Shown here: in pieces, positions 45,660 through 55,971 of the stretch
Numbering within the stretch: the stretch's first letter is position 1
Layout: every line of letters starts with the position of its first letter
Assembly (NCBI GenBank): GCA_943788815.1
Contig: CALSRS010000001.1
Coordinates: forward strand, 248,001 to 312,000
Direction: 5' to 3'
Length of the DNA: 64,000 bases
Source of the DNA: an uncultured Gammaproteobacteria bacterium
GTDB taxonomy: Bacteria; Pseudomonadota; Gammaproteobacteria; Eutrophobiales; Eutrophobiaceae
Made by a program: the position numbers and the translations under genes
The notes under the pieces: generated by a model
What the model was told of the DNA's origin: nothing
Seen by the model: only the letters and a program-made list of their open reading frames with translations
The model's database searches: none

Positions 45660-46505
45660 TTATGTCTCATTATCGAGCGTTTTAACAATCACATCCAAAA
45701 AATCATGATCGGACTGTATAGATTGTATATCTGTGGTGGAGATGGTGTATCCATATTCACCAGCAATTTCTTCATACCGAGGAATACGTTCATAGAATAA
45801 TCGCGGAAATACCCAGCGAACGAAATCATCCGGTATAAGCTGAGCTGCATATTCCAGTGATTTGTACTCCATGTATTCTGCAAGCTTTTCATCAAGAAAT
45901 TCCTCGCGATAATACAGAGGTTTTGGATCTGCTTCGGCCCGTTGTATTAATAATTTTTCGTCTTCAGCGGTTGCCTGTATATAAATTATCAAGCTATGTT
46001 TAGAGAGCGTTGATAACACATCATCATCTTCAAGTTCACACAGGCTTCCACTTGCATCATTAATGAAATGATCATATCCATAAACATCATGTGCTTTACT
46101 GATAAATCGAGGAACATCATTCATGGCGGCGATTTCCGCATCCCGATGTAAATTTTGTCTGTTCTTAAACTCGCGCATACCTATACCACCCAATTCTGGG
46201 TTTCCCAGTTTTCCCAGATAGGTAGATAAGGGCTTAAGATTATCAACCGTAATGTTATTCACAATATGGATAGAATCAGACAATAGTAATTCCCTGAGTA
46301 TAGGAACCTCCATTGCGGACAACTTGATATTATCCAGTATGACTTCATCCATATATCGTGTGCCAATACGGTAGTCACATGAATAGTGGAACCAGTTTTG
46401 CTTACGAAGCAAACAGGCAAGACGGGTCTTCCCCACGCCCGACATACCGAGCAGGGTTACTGCCTTCTTGTCCCAGTCTATAAACTGCTTGCCAGTGAGT
46501 TTCAT
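45660..46505 (-). CDS. P-loop ATPase of unknown function
   Basis: This 281-residue cytoplasmic protein has an N-terminal Walker A, LLGMSGVGKTRLA (about residues 18-30). It is otherwise not a family I can name. Notable parts are FHYSCDYRIGTRYM, HDVYGYDHFINDASGSLCEL and HSLIIYIQATAEDEKLLIQRAEADPKPLYYREEF. It looks like a kinase- or ATPase-like fold. It lies 14 bp upstream of metA on the same strand, so a link to methionine metabolism is possible. Confidence 0.7.
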   Translation of the reverse strand: MKLTGKQFIDWDKKAVTLLGMSGVGKTRLACLLRKQNWFHYSCDYRIGTRYMDEVILDNIKLSAMEVPILRELLLSDSIHIVNNITVDNLKPLSTYLGKLGNPELGGIGMREFKNRQNLHRDAEIAAMNDVPRFISKAHDVYGYDHFINDASGSLCELEDDDVLSTLSKHSLIIYIQATAEDEKLLIQRAEADPKPLYYREEFLDEKLAEYMEYKSLEYAAQLIPDDFVRWVFPRLFYERIPRYEEIAGEYGYTISTTDIQSIQSDHDFLDVIVKTLDNET

Positions 46506-46644
46506 TTTATTTGCCTTTAAAAAACCGCGTATCGTATCGTAAATTGTGAATTAATTATATATTTATAATAAAGTTTATATCGTATCTATCTGATTAATAT
46601 GACTAATTTTAAGCTTAAATGAGCTTGAAGTCCGAATCATTATC

Positions 46645-47031
46645 TTAACTAAAAATTTTCAGGATGACTCCCACTAAGGCCATGAGCACCAACAGTACCG
46701 TTGGGATATAACCAATTAACATACCCGGCCCACGTTTAGACGGATCATTTATATATGCCTTGTAATAAAGCGGTCGTCCTATTAAAAACAAACTTCCTAA
46801 CAATGCAGCGGCAATCTCATTTGCATAAAAACCGGCAAGATATATTACGGGAATAAATATAATGAGTTGTTCCAGGGTGTTTTGTTGAACACGCAAGGTG
46901 CGTTCAAAATTTTCATTACCGATAATGGCTGGGGCTTTAATCTGATATTGCCCTCTGGCTTTACCTGCCATTCCCTGAAAAAAAAGATATTCAATCAATG
47001 CCATTATGACTACCAATGAAATGTATTCCAT
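46645..47031 (-). CDS. MAPEG family membrane protein
   Basis: This 128-residue protein has four TM helices and fits the MAPEG family: NENFERTLRVQQNTLEQLIIFIPVIYLAG and GSLFLIGRPLYYKAYINDPSKRGPGM. Members include membrane glutathione S-transferases and eicosanoid-metabolising enzymes; bacterial substrates are mostly unknown. GGAGGT lies just upstream of the ATG. It lies between the pnp terminator and the P-loop ATPase gene. Confidence 0.88.
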   Translation of the reverse strand: MEYISLVVIMALIEYLFFQGMAGKARGQYQIKAPAIIGNENFERTLRVQQNTLEQLIIFIPVIYLAGFYANEIAAALLGSLFLIGRPLYYKAYINDPSKRGPGMLIGYIPTVLLVLMALVGVILKIFS

Positions 47032-47095
47032 CTTGACCTCCTATACATATAATTAAAATATTATACGCCTTATTCTTAACATCGAACTTCTCGCC

Positions 47096-47123
47096 AAAAA
47101 AAAGGGGCCATTAAGCCCCTTTT
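47096..47123 (-). terminator. Intrinsic terminator after pnp
   Basis: On the minus strand GGGGC (47119-47115) pairs with GCCCC (47108-47104) around a six-base loop, then T8 (47103-47096). It ends the long rimP-to-pnp operon about 25 bp after the pnp stop. The A-run before and T4 after make it partly bidirectional. Confidence 0.85.
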
Positions 47124-47145
47124 CAGTACGTAACATCATACGAGC

Positions 47146-49242
47146 TTATTCGGAGACTTCCTCATCTACAGCCTTCATACTTAAACGCACCCTACCCTGA
47201 CGATCTATTTCCAATACGATAACCTTTACAAGGTCGCCTTCAGAAAGTTTATCAGTGACATTCTCAACACGTTCGTTAGAAATTTGTGATATATGAACTA
47301 ATCCATCCTTACCGGGTAAGATATTAACGAATGCTCCAAAATCCATAATCTTCGCTACTGTACCTTCATAAATTTTGCCAACTTCAATCTCTTCCGTCAG
47401 AGATTCAATTCTTGTTCTTGCAAGATCAGATGCAGACTTATCATTGGAATAGATTTTGACGTTACCTTCATCATCAATATCAATAGTAGTACCTGTTTCT
47501 TCAGTTAATGACCTGATGACCGCACCACCTTTACCAATAACGTCGCGAATCTTGTCAGGATTAATCTTCAAGACAGTAATTCTTGGCGCAAATTCTGACA
47601 TCTCTTCTCTTGGGGTGGTTATCGCAGCGGTCATTTTATCCAGTATATGCAAACGGCCCTGTTTCGCCTGGCCTAAAGCAGCCTCCATGATTTCATTTGT
47701 GATCCCATCAATTTTAATATCCATTTGCAATGCAGTTATACCCTCACTGGTACCAGCAACCTTGAAATCCATATCTCCAAGATGGTCTTCATCACCCATA
47801 ATGTCAGATAAAACTACAAATTTATCATCTTCCTTAATCAAGCCCATTGCTATGCCGGCAACAGGGGCCAAAATTGGTACGCCCGCCTGCATTAAAGACA
47901 AACTACATCCACATACAGACGCCATGGAACTCGAGCCATTGGATTCAGTGATCTCAGAAACTACCCGTATTGAATAGGGATATTTTTCCATGTCTGGCAT
48001 GACAGCCATGATGCCTCGCTTAGCTAGACGACCATGTCCAATTTCACGCCGCTTTGGTCCAAACATACGTCCAACCTCACCGACACAAAACGGAGGAAAA
48101 TTATAATGAAACATAAATTTATCTTTATATTCCCCTTCAATGGCATCAATAATTTGAGCATCACGGTCAGTACCAAGGGTGGTAATAACCAGTGCCTGAG
48201 TTTCTCCACGAGTAAACAGGGCTGAACCATGAGTACGTGGCAATATATCCACCTCGGCGGTAATGTCACGAATGGCATCAGGACTACGACCATCGATCCT
48301 GGGCTCTCCTGCAATAATTCCACCTCTTACCGTGCTACTTTCAAGACTTTTAATCACTGCACCTATGGTTCTGTCTGACCATTTATCTTCATTTTCCTGA
48401 AGAATAGAATTGATTACTTCAGACTTTATCTCATCAACTCGCTCTTTGCGGCTGAGTTTATCCGTTATTGAATAGGCCTCTCTTAATAAATCTCCACATT
48501 TGCTTTCTACAAGACTGATAAGATCTGAATCCTTTTCAGGTGGTTGCCAGTCCCAGGCTTTGGTGCCCGCCTCTTGTGCAAATTCAATAATATTCTGTAT
48601 CACTGTTTGTAACTGGTCATGACCATACATTACAGCCCCCAGCATTACCTCTTCAGATAACTGATTTGCCTCAGACTCAACCATCAATACAGAACTTTCA
48701 GTACCAGCAACGACAAGATCCAGTTCTGATCCGTCCAAATCGCTCAATCTTGGATTTAAGAGATAATTCCCGTCTTTATATCCGACACGAGCCGCACCTA
48801 TGGGACCATTAAACGGTACACCTGCAACGGCGATAGAGGCGGATGCACCTATCAATGCCACAATATCTGGGTCTATTTCAGGATCCAAAGACAAAACATT
48901 TGCAATAATCTGTACCTCATTCTTAAAATCTTTTGGGAATAAAGGACGAATAGGTCTGTCTATCAGTCGACATGTCAGGGTTTCTTTTTCAGCAGGACGA
49001 CCTTCTCGCTTGAAGAAACCACCTGGTATTTTTCCTGCGGCATAGGTTTTTTCCTGATAATCAACAGTTAATGGGAAGAAATCTCTTTCAGTATCACCGT
49101 CTTTACTTGCAACACAGGTCACCATGACCACGGTATCTCCCATACTTACAAAAACAGCCCCTGTTGCCTGCCGAGCTATCTTGCCCGTCTCTAATACGAC
49201 TTTATTGTCACCATATTGAAATTCTTTTGTGACGTGGTTCAT
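47146..49242 (-). CDS. pnp: Polyribonucleotide nucleotidyltransferase (PNPase)
   Basis: PNPase is a trimeric phosphorolytic 3'-5' exoribonuclease of the degradosome. The 698-residue protein has two RNase PH domains ([21 protein letters not shown] and [22 protein letters not shown]), the [33 protein letters not shown] block, then a KH domain ([20 protein letters not shown]) and an S1 domain ([20 protein letters not shown]). The length is close to E. coli. It follows rpsO by 116 bp. Confidence 0.97.
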   Translation of the reverse strand: MNHVTKEFQYGDNKVVLETGKIARQATGAVFVSMGDTVVMVTCVASKDGDTERDFFPLTVDYQEKTYAAGKIPGGFFKREGRPAEKETLTCRLIDRPIRPLFPKDFKNEVQIIANVLSLDPEIDPDIVALIGASASIAVAGVPFNGPIGAARVGYKDGNYLLNPRLSDLDGSELDLVVAGTESSVLMVESEANQLSEEVMLGAVMYGHDQLQTVIQNIIEFAQEAGTKAWDWQPPEKDSDLISLVESKCGDLLREAYSITDKLSRKERVDEIKSEVINSILQENEDKWSDRTIGAVIKSLESSTVRGGIIAGEPRIDGRSPDAIRDITAEVDILPRTHGSALFTRGETQALVITTLGTDRDAQIIDAIEGEYKDKFMFHYNFPPFCVGEVGRMFGPKRREIGHGRLAKRGIMAVMPDMEKYPYSIRVVSEITESNGSSSMASVCGCSLSLMQAGVPILAPVAGIAMGLIKEDDKFVVLSDIMGDEDHLGDMDFKVAGTSEGITALQMDIKIDGITNEIMEAALGQAKQGRLHILDKMTAAITTPREEMSEFAPRITVLKINPDKIRDVIGKGGAVIRSLTEETGTTIDIDDEGNVKIYSNDKSASDLARTRIESLTEEIEVGKIYEGTVAKIMDFGAFVNILPGKDGLVHISQISNERVENVTDKLSEGDLVKVIVLEIDRQGRVRLSMKAVDEEVSE

Positions 49243-49358
49243 GTTATATCCCCAATGTTTAATTTATCTGATTAATAATTTTTATAAAAAATAGAACGGT
49301 AATGTCGAAGTAATAAGATACTTCTAACAAACGCATGCAATTGAGATAGGACCACTTG

Positions 49359-49628
49359 TTATTTTCGAAGGCCGAGTCTTGAAATTAATTCACGGTAACG
49401 AGTGACATCTTTATTTTTCAAATAATCCAGCAATTTTCGTCTATGATTGACCATTCTGAGCAACCCTTGTCGAGAATGGTTGTCTTTCTTATGCGTTTTA
49501 AAATGCTCAGATAAATCTGTAATGTTTGCCGTCAATAATGCTACTTGCACCTCAGGTGAACCGGTATCTCCCGGCGCCATCTGATATTCATTGATTACTT
49601 CAGCTTTTTTCTGCTGATCTAATGCCAT
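49359..49628 (-). CDS. rpsO: 30S ribosomal protein S15
   Basis: S15 binds the central domain of 16S rRNA. The 89-residue protein shows [51 protein letters not shown] in pieces typical of the family, and ends SRLGLRK. It lies between truB and pnp, the same order as E. coli. Confidence 0.97.
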   Translation of the reverse strand: MALDQQKKAEVINEYQMAPGDTGSPEVQVALLTANITDLSEHFKTHKKDNHSRQGLLRMVNHRRKLLDYLKNKDVTRYRELISRLGLRK

Positions 49629-49725
49629 CTTCTTCCTTCTCCTGATTCAATACCTAATAAAAGGCGCGTATTTTACCCATGTGACAAGTCGGGGACAAGT
49701 TTATGATAAACCGGGCAACAGATTC

Positions 49726-50649
49726 TCATATTGTGGATAGATTTACCAATCTTCTGGGGGCTACCCGCCCGTCATCCAGAATCTCCCCAACACCCATAAA
49801 ATCATGATTTTCATTGTAAATTCTGATTAATCCCTCTGTAGGCGCATGCGGCACCATCACTGCTTGTCCATTCGTAATGTAATGTGTACTCGAATGTGTC
49901 AGCGTAATCTCCGGTATATCATTAATGATGCTATCGACAGGTAAAAGCAATTTATCCAGTTCTTGCTCCCCAGTTTCAGCGCAATCATATAAATCGTCCA
50001 TTGAAATCATATTTTTTGAAGAATAGTAACTTACAGCGGTTCGTTCCAGGTCCAGGATATGACCCCCGCAACCTATGCGATTTCCAATATCTTCCGCCAA
50101 GGTCCTGATATAGGTCCCTTTTGAACAATGTACGCTGATACTAAATTCATCGTCGTTTAAAGATAATAATTCGATGCTATATATAGAGACTTCCCTGGGA
50201 TCTCGCTCTACAACTTTGCCTTCATATGCAAGTTCGTACAATCGTTTTCCATTGCGTTTGAGTGCCGAAAACATAGGCGGGACCTGCTGAATATTACCAG
50301 TAAACTCTGAAAGAATGCTTCGTAATATTTTTTCATTTAGATCTGGCACATCTGAAGTTTGAATAACCTCACCGGTACTATCAGCTGTGGTCGTTATGAC
50401 ACCTAACTTACAATTTGCAATGTAATGTTTATCAGCATTCAACAAATAAGAAGTAAATTTTGTGGCTTCACCAAGACATAATGGCAACATGCCGGTTGCC
50501 GGCTTGTCCAGACTTCCTGTATGCCCGGCTTTTTTAGCGTTGTAAATACGTTTTACTATCTGCAATGCATCGTTCGAGGTGATTCCTTTAGGCTTATTTA
50601 ATAATAAGACCCCATTAACATCTCTTCGCAATTTATGTTTTATACTCAT
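49726..50649 (-). CDS. truB: tRNA pseudouridine synthase B
   Basis: TruB makes pseudouridine 55 in the T-loop of tRNA. The 307-residue protein has the catalytic motif AGHTGSLDKPATGMLPLCLG with Asp48; the usual PLATG reads KPATG here, but the Asp is kept. GRRLYELAYEG-like KRLYELAYEGKVVERDPREV and CSKGTYIRTLAEDIG are also present. It follows rbfA by 30 bp. Confidence 0.95.
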   Translation of the reverse strand: MSIKHKLRRDVNGVLLLNKPKGITSNDALQIVKRIYNAKKAGHTGSLDKPATGMLPLCLGEATKFTSYLLNADKHYIANCKLGVITTTADSTGEVIQTSDVPDLNEKILRSILSEFTGNIQQVPPMFSALKRNGKRLYELAYEGKVVERDPREVSIYSIELLSLNDDEFSISVHCSKGTYIRTLAEDIGNRIGCGGHILDLERTAVSYYSSKNMISMDDLYDCAETGEQELDKLLLPVDSIINDIPEITLTHSSTHYITNGQAVMVPHAPTEGLIRIYNENHDFMGVGEILDDGRVAPRRLVNLSTI

Positions 50650-50678
50650 TCGTATTTATATCAGAATTGGACTGACTT

Positions 50679-51038
50679 TCATCCCTTATCAACTTTGACC
50701 AGGGAGTCTATCAATGCATTCAAATGAGTTCCTCGCTCAATAGATTCGTCATAAAAAAATTTCAACTTTGGAACCACTCTTGTAGTCATTATTTTTGAAA
50801 GCAAATGCCTGAAATGTCCTGCAAATGAATTTAACTTTTTTGTAATTTCTTCACTGGACTGTGTGACATCCATGCTCGTAAAGTAAATTTTGGCGTTTTT
50901 TAAATCAGGACTAACATCAACATAGGAAATGGTCACCAACTCCACGCCAGTATCAGACTGTTCATGTTGAATTATTTCCGCTAAATCTCGCTGCATCATG
51001 TCAGCAACACGTTTATTACGACCAAACTCTTTGGGCAT
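50679..51038 (-). CDS. rbfA: Ribosome-binding factor A
   Basis: RbfA helps mature the 5' end of 16S rRNA and in cold adaptation. The 119-residue protein has the family pattern RNKRVADMMQRDLAEIIQHE, TISYVDVSPDLKNAKIYFTS and a late VPKLKFFYDESIERG. It lies between infB and truB as in E. coli. Confidence 0.95.
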   Translation of the reverse strand: MPKEFGRNKRVADMMQRDLAEIIQHEQSDTGVELVTISYVDVSPDLKNAKIYFTSMDVTQSSEEITKKLNSFAGHFRHLLSKIMTTRVVPKLKFFYDESIERGTHLNALIDSLVKVDKG

Positions 51039-51080
51039 AAATTAATTTCCGTTTCGATGACAATATAAGGGATATATCAA

Positions 51081-53642
51081 TTAAATGGTCCTGGCGACAG
51101 AAATACGTTCAAATACTTCTATCTGGTCTCCTGCTTTGACACCATTATAGTTTTTCACCCCTATACCACACTCTGTCCCTGACTTGACTTCACTAACGTC
51201 ATCTTTATATCTTCTTAATGATTCGAGTTCACCTTCGTAAATCACAACATTATCTCTTAATACCCGAATTGGATTGCTTTTACGGACCATACCTGTGGTG
51301 ACGATACATCCTGCGATATCCCCCAATTTTTGGGAACGAAAAACCTCTTTCACTTCAGCAATACCGATTATTTCTTCACGTATTTCTGGTGCCAACATAC
51401 CACTAACAGCCAATTTGACGTCATCAATAACATCATAAATGATGCTGTAATATCTGATATCGACGCCTTCATCAGCAGCCACTTTTCTTGCAGTATTGTC
51501 TGCTCGCACGTTAAAACCAATCACGATACCAGATGAAGCCAGTGCCAGATTTACATCTGACTCGGTAATCCCACCGACTCCACTACTTATAATATCGATT
51601 TTAATTTCATCTGAAGACAGTTTGGTCAATGACTCATGCAAAGCTTCGGACGAGCCTTGCACATCAGCTTTAATTAAAATATTAAGCGTCGACCCTTCAG
51701 ATTCTCCCATTTGAGAAAGAACATTTTCCAGTTTACTGGCCTGTTGTTTTGCAAGTTTCACTTCCCTGTATTTCCCTTGCCTAAATAAGGCAATTTCCCT
51801 TGCCTTCTTCTCATCCGGGACGACGATTAATTCATCTCCCGCATTAGGGGTACCTGAAAGCCCAAGAATTTCTACTGGTGTCGAAGGACCAGCATGAGAT
51901 AATTCTTTGGCATTTTCATCATAAATTGCACGTACTCTTCCAAACTCATGGCCAGTTAATACAACATCGCCTTTTTTAAGTTCACCGTTTTGTACCAACG
52001 CCGTTGCAACTGGACCTCGGCCTTTATCCAGTCTGGATTCAATTACGACACCTGATGCAGGGCCTTTATCGATGGCCTTCAATTCCAGAACTTCGGCCTG
52101 CAGTGAAATATTCTCCAGCAAATCATCTATACCTTCACCTGTAATAGCAGAGACATTAACAAAAATAGCATCGCCGCCCCAACTTTCGGGGATAACGTCG
52201 AGCTTGGATAATTCTTGTTTCACACGTTCTGGATCTGCATCTGCTTTATCAATCTTATTTACTGCAACAATGATGGGCACATTACCAGCCTTGGCGTGCT
52301 TGACTGCCTCTTCAGTTTGAGGCATCACACCATCGTCTGCGGCAACAACAATAATGACTATGTCAGTGGCCTTTGCGCCCCTGGCACGCATGGCCGTAAA
52401 CGCTTCATGTCCGGGTGTATCTAAAAAGGTAATCTCGCCGAGTTTTGTCGAGACACTATATGCACCAATATGTTGCGTTATCCCACCAGTTTCACCTGCT
52501 GCCACCTTGGCGCGACGAATATAATCGAGCAAAGAAGTTTTACCATGGTCTACATGGCCCATTACTGTAACCACAGGGGCTCGGGGCACTTTATCGCCGT
52601 CCTCTATTGCTGTTTGAATAATCTCTTCTTCAAGGGCATTTTCCTTAAGTAATTTAGGCTTGTGTCCCATTTCCTCAACGACTATGGCAGCAGTATCCTG
52701 GTCTATGGTCTGATTAATGGTCACCATACTCCCAAGATTCATCATGGCCTTAACCACTTCTATTCCCTTTACTGACATTTTTTGAGCAAGATCCGAGACA
52801 TTTATACTTTCTGGAATCTCTACTTCCCGAACAATCGGAGCCGTTGGCATCTCAAATGCATGTTGGGAAGAATGCTTAACAACTGAAGGTGGTCTGGGTG
52901 GCTTTTTCTTTCGGCGACCTGATTTTGCTGTCGCCACATGGAGTTCTTTTCGAAAGATTGGTTTTTCTGCGGGCGTTTCTGTCTTACTGGCAGACTCAAG
53001 CAATTTAGCCCTGGCTTTCTCTGATAGCGCAGATTCGGTGTTCGATTCAACGCTGCTCTCAGATGCCTTTACCTGAGGTTCTTCAGTGACTATTTGTTCA
53101 CTAGTGACTAATTCTTCGTGTTCCTCTTCTTCTTTTTGTCTTGTTGCTATAGAGGCTTCATCTTCCTCCTTGACCTCTTTATTGAGGGCTTCTTCTGAAG
53201 CTTTATTTTCTTCTGCAATTTTTGCCGCAAGCTCTTCATGCTCCTGCTGCTTCAATGCCTCTTCTTCAAGTTTTTGCTGTTCTAGTAATGCCTTATGCTG
53301 AGCATCTTCTTCTTCAAGCACACCTCGTTTAGCGTAGGTGCGTTTTTTTCTGTATTCAACACTGACCATCTTGGAACGTTGTTTCAGTCTGCTGCCAGGA
53401 GTTGAAACCGGGACCTTTATTTCACTTACGGACTTGCGTTTCAGAGTGATTTTTTTGGGTTCTGATGATGATTCTTTTCCATGTTTACTTCTTAGAAACC
53501 CCAATAACTCAGATTTCTCCACATCGCTAATAACATCATCCGGCGCTTTTTTAGTAATGCCTGCTTCGTTTAATTGTTCGATTAAACGATCTTCCGGGAT
53601 TCCAATTACATCTGCATATTGGCTAACGGTGACATCAGACAT
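51081..53642 (-). CDS. infB: Translation initiation factor IF-2
   Basis: IF-2 is the GTPase that places initiator tRNA in the ribosome. The ATG at 53642 ([14 protein letters not shown]) is preferred over the TTG-type start at 53660. The 853-residue protein has an N-terminal IF2-N domain, a long Lys/Glu-rich coiled linker (about 120-240), the GTPase domain with [27 protein letters not shown] and NKIDKADAD, and the fMet-tRNA-binding C-terminal domains. It overlaps the end of nusA. Confidence 0.97.
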   Translation of the reverse strand: MSDVTVSQYADVIGIPEDRLIEQLNEAGITKKAPDDVISDVEKSELLGFLRSKHGKESSSEPKKITLKRKSVSEIKVPVSTPGSRLKQRSKMVSVEYRKKRTYAKRGVLEEEDAQHKALLEQQKLEEEALKQQEHEELAAKIAEENKASEEALNKEVKEEDEASIATRQKEEEEHEELVTSEQIVTEEPQVKASESSVESNTESALSEKARAKLLESASKTETPAEKPIFRKELHVATAKSGRRKKKPPRPPSVVKHSSQHAFEMPTAPIVREVEIPESINVSDLAQKMSVKGIEVVKAMMNLGSMVTINQTIDQDTAAIVVEEMGHKPKLLKENALEEEIIQTAIEDGDKVPRAPVVTVMGHVDHGKTSLLDYIRRAKVAAGETGGITQHIGAYSVSTKLGEITFLDTPGHEAFTAMRARGAKATDIVIIVVAADDGVMPQTEEAVKHAKAGNVPIIVAVNKIDKADADPERVKQELSKLDVIPESWGGDAIFVNVSAITGEGIDDLLENISLQAEVLELKAIDKGPASGVVIESRLDKGRGPVATALVQNGELKKGDVVLTGHEFGRVRAIYDENAKELSHAGPSTPVEILGLSGTPNAGDELIVVPDEKKAREIALFRQGKYREVKLAKQQASKLENVLSQMGESEGSTLNILIKADVQGSSEALHESLTKLSSDEIKIDIISSGVGGITESDVNLALASSGIVIGFNVRADNTARKVAADEGVDIRYYSIIYDVIDDVKLAVSGMLAPEIREEIIGIAEVKEVFRSQKLGDIAGCIVTTGMVRKSNPIRVLRDNVVIYEGELESLRRYKDDVSEVKSGTECGIGVKNYNGVKAGDQIEVFERISVARTI

Positions 53643-55161
53643 CAGTTGCACTCCCTGCATTTTTTTCGTCTTCTGCTTCGAACCATGGGATACGTGCTGT
53701 CATGATGAGTTTGCCCGCTGTCTCTTCGTCCATTCCCTCAATTTCAAGCAAGTCATCCACGGCCTGTTCTGCAAGATCCTCAGCCGTAATGATGCCTTTG
53801 CCGGCCAGTTCATATGCCAGAGCATCGCTCATTCCATCCAGGCTTAAGAGGTCCTCAGCTGGTTGGGTATCCATTAATTTTTCTTCACTGACTATGGCAC
53901 GAGTAAGGATTACATCTCTAGCCCGGTCTCGGATTTCTTTGACCAGGGATTCATCAAATTCTTCAATGCCCAGCATCTCATTATCAGGAACATATGCTAC
54001 TTCCTCGATACTAGAGAAACCTTCCTGGACTAATATATTTGCAACTTCTTCATCGACTCCCAGATGATCCTTAAACATCTCTGAAAGTACCTGTGATTCT
54101 TTCTCGCTCTTCTCATCTGCCTGTTGTACAGACATTACATTTAATATCCATCCGGACAATTCACTGGCCAAGCGAACATTTTGACCGCCTCGACCGATGG
54201 CTTGTGAGAGGTTTTCCTCATCAACGGCAACTTCCATAATATTTGAATCTTCATCTACCAGTATGGAAGCAACTTCTGCAGGTGCCATGGCATTGATGAC
54301 AAACTGGGCAGGATTGTCGTCCCACAGTATTATGTCAACGCGTTCTCCACCTAACTCATTGGAAACGGCCTGAACCCTGGATCCGCGCATTCCCACACAG
54401 GCTCCGATAGGATCTATTCTTGGATCATTAGCCTTAACAGCAATTTTTGCCCTTGAGCCAGGATCTCGAGCACCACTTATGATTTCTATCATCCCTTCAT
54501 TAATTTCAGGGACTTCTATTTTGAATAACTCGATTAATAGTTCTGGGGCCGTTCTGCTGAGAAATAGTTGAGGACCGCGAGGTTCAGATCGCACATCTTT
54601 CAAATATGCTCGAAGACGATCACCCGGCCTGACTGCTTCTCTTGGAATCATTTCTTCTCTGGAAATCAAGGCTTCTGCATTACTACCTAGATCAACAATG
54701 ACGCCACTACGCTCCACTCGTTTAACAATTCCACCTACCATCTCACCCACACGATCCTGATAAGCTTCTACAACTTGATTTCGCTCTGCTTCCCTGACTT
54801 TTTGGACGATAACCTGTTTTGCTGTTTGTGCAGCAATTCGCCCGAATTCTACTGAATCCATGGGTTCTTCTATAAAATCACCCACCTTAATAGCTTTATT
54901 GTCTTCGCTGGCATCGCTGAATCGAATCTGGTGATCAGGAAACTCCACTATTTCGAGTTCATCTTCCACTATTTCCCATTGACGAAATGTATCGTAATCT
55001 CCCGTATTCCTGTCAATAGCAACACGCACTTCAATATCTTCACGATGTCGTTTTTTGGTTGCGCTAGCCAATGCGGCTTCAATCGCTTCAAATATGATCT
55101 CCTTTCCAACACCTTTTTCGTTGGAAACCACATCCACAACCATCAGAATCTCTTTGTTCAT
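53635..55161 (-). CDS. nusA: Transcription termination/antitermination protein NusA
   Basis: NusA binds RNA polymerase and modulates pausing, termination and antitermination. The 508-residue protein opens [21 protein letters not shown], has the S1 domain ([21 protein letters not shown]), KH domains ([22 protein letters not shown] and the [16 protein letters not shown] segment), and two C-terminal acidic repeats. The E. coli protein has 495 residues. It lies 39 bp downstream of rimP. Confidence 0.97.
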   Translation of the reverse strand: MNKEILMVVDVVSNEKGVGKEIIFEAIEAALASATKKRHREDIEVRVAIDRNTGDYDTFRQWEIVEDELEIVEFPDHQIRFSDASEDNKAIKVGDFIEEPMDSVEFGRIAAQTAKQVIVQKVREAERNQVVEAYQDRVGEMVGGIVKRVERSGVIVDLGSNAEALISREEMIPREAVRPGDRLRAYLKDVRSEPRGPQLFLSRTAPELLIELFKIEVPEINEGMIEIISGARDPGSRAKIAVKANDPRIDPIGACVGMRGSRVQAVSNELGGERVDIILWDDNPAQFVINAMAPAEVASILVDEDSNIMEVAVDEENLSQAIGRGGQNVRLASELSGWILNVMSVQQADEKSEKESQVLSEMFKDHLGVDEEVANILVQEGFSSIEEVAYVPDNEMLGIEEFDESLVKEIRDRARDVILTRAIVSEEKLMDTQPAEDLLSLDGMSDALAYELAGKGIITAEDLAEQAVDDLLEIEGMDEETAGKLIMTARIPWFEAEDEKNAGSATDV

Positions 55162-55200
55162 TTATATACTCTCTATATAACGCAATTTAAATTAAACCAA

Positions 55201-55653
55201 TTACTCTGGGACAATTCTTGCAGAATCAATGTTGTCTTCTGACAATGTCACATCTCCCATATCTGATTCAATAGTAATATATGAATCACCTACTTTCTTT
55301 AGTTTCCCTGTAAATTTTCTTCTATCGTCCTGCTTTGAAAGCAAATTTACTCTAACTTCTTCACCCATATGCCGCCGAAATTGATCTAGCGTAAAAATTG
55401 GGCGATCCAGGCCCGGTGATGACACTTCCAGGTTAAATGTTCCCTGTATGGGATCTTCCACATCCAGGATACCAGTTACCTGATGACTCACCGATTCACA
55501 ATCAGACAGATTAATCCCGTCTTCTTTATCAATGTATAACCTCACCAGTGAAAATTTACCCTGCTTTAAATGTTCAATACCCAGCAGTTCATATCCCATG
55601 GCCACCACAATCGGTGTAATCAAATCAACTAAATTTTTATTTTGCTTATACAT
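55201..55653 (-). CDS. rimP: Ribosome maturation factor RimP
   Basis: RimP helps assemble the 30S subunit. The ATG at 55653 (MYKQNKNLVDL) is chosen because the longer open frame would run through a terminator hairpin (55665-55685). The 150-residue protein has LVRLYIDKEDGINLSDCESVSHQV, the FNLEVSSPGLDRPIFTLDQF block, and a C-terminal SH3-like domain. It is the first protein gene of the nusA operon. Confidence 0.94.
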   Translation of the reverse strand: MYKQNKNLVDLITPIVVAMGYELLGIEHLKQGKFSLVRLYIDKEDGINLSDCESVSHQVTGILDVEDPIQGTFNLEVSSPGLDRPIFTLDQFRRHMGEEVRVNLLSKQDDRRKFTGKLKKVGDSYITIESDMGDVTLSEDNIDSARIVPE

Positions 55654-55664
55654 ATGCCTAAAAC

Positions 55665-55685
55665 AAAAAATGGGCCATGGGCCCA
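55665..55685 (-). terminator. Hairpin with T-run in the rimP leader
   Basis: On the minus strand TGGGC (55685-55681) and GCCCA (55675-55671) pair around a five-base loop, followed by T6 (55670-55665). It ends 12 bp before the rimP ATG. It could be a second terminator behind tRNA-fMet or an attenuator that limits read-through into rimP-nusA-infB. Confidence 0.6.
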
Positions 55686-55782
55686 CTTTTCAGAATCTCT
55701 ACGTATAACTCCTGCAAAGTATAGCCAGTAATTTCAGCTCCTGCCAAACAGTTCTTCCTTATCTAACCAAAAAAACCCATAC

Positions 55783-55806
55783 AAAAAAGCCCCGATGTCC
55801 GGGGCT
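55783..55806 (-). terminator. Intrinsic terminator after tRNA-fMet
   Basis: On the minus strand AGCCCCG (55806-55800) pairs with CGGGGCT (55794-55788) around a 5-nt loop, then T6 (55788-55783). It lies 12 bp after the tRNA CCA end and should stop most transcripts from the tRNA promoter before rimP. Confidence 0.85.
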
Positions 55807-55817
55807 GCAGTCAAATC

Positions 55818-55894
55818 TGGTAGCGGGGGCAGGATTTGAACCTGCGACCTTCGGGTTATGAGCCCGACGAGCTGCCAGACTGCTCCACCCCGCA
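55818..55894 (-). tRNA. Initiator tRNA-fMet (CAT)
   Basis: The 77-nt sequence folds as a tRNA with anticodon CAT and an encoded CCA end. It is nearly identical to E. coli initiator tRNA: the anticodon stem has three consecutive G-C pairs (TCGGG/CCCGA), the D arm GAGCAGTCTGGCAGCTC is initiator-like, and the 1:72 position is unpaired. Here the mismatch is U1-U72 instead of C1-A72. Its position before rimP-nusA-infB matches metY of E. coli. Confidence 0.97.
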
Positions 55895-55906
55895 ATAAGG
55901 GGGCGA

Positions 55907-55935
55907 ATAATACAGCGAAAACTTTGTAATATCAA
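55907..55935 (-). promoter_or_regulatory. Sigma-70 promoter of tRNA-fMet
   Basis: On the minus strand TTGATA (55935-55930) and TATTAT (55912-55907) are separated by 17 bp, followed by the GC-rich discriminator TCGCCCCC. Such a discriminator is typical of stable RNA promoters under stringent (ppGpp) control. Confidence 0.8.
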
Positions 55936-55971
55936 GGATAACTACGCCAATATGATTTATATTTCAATATG

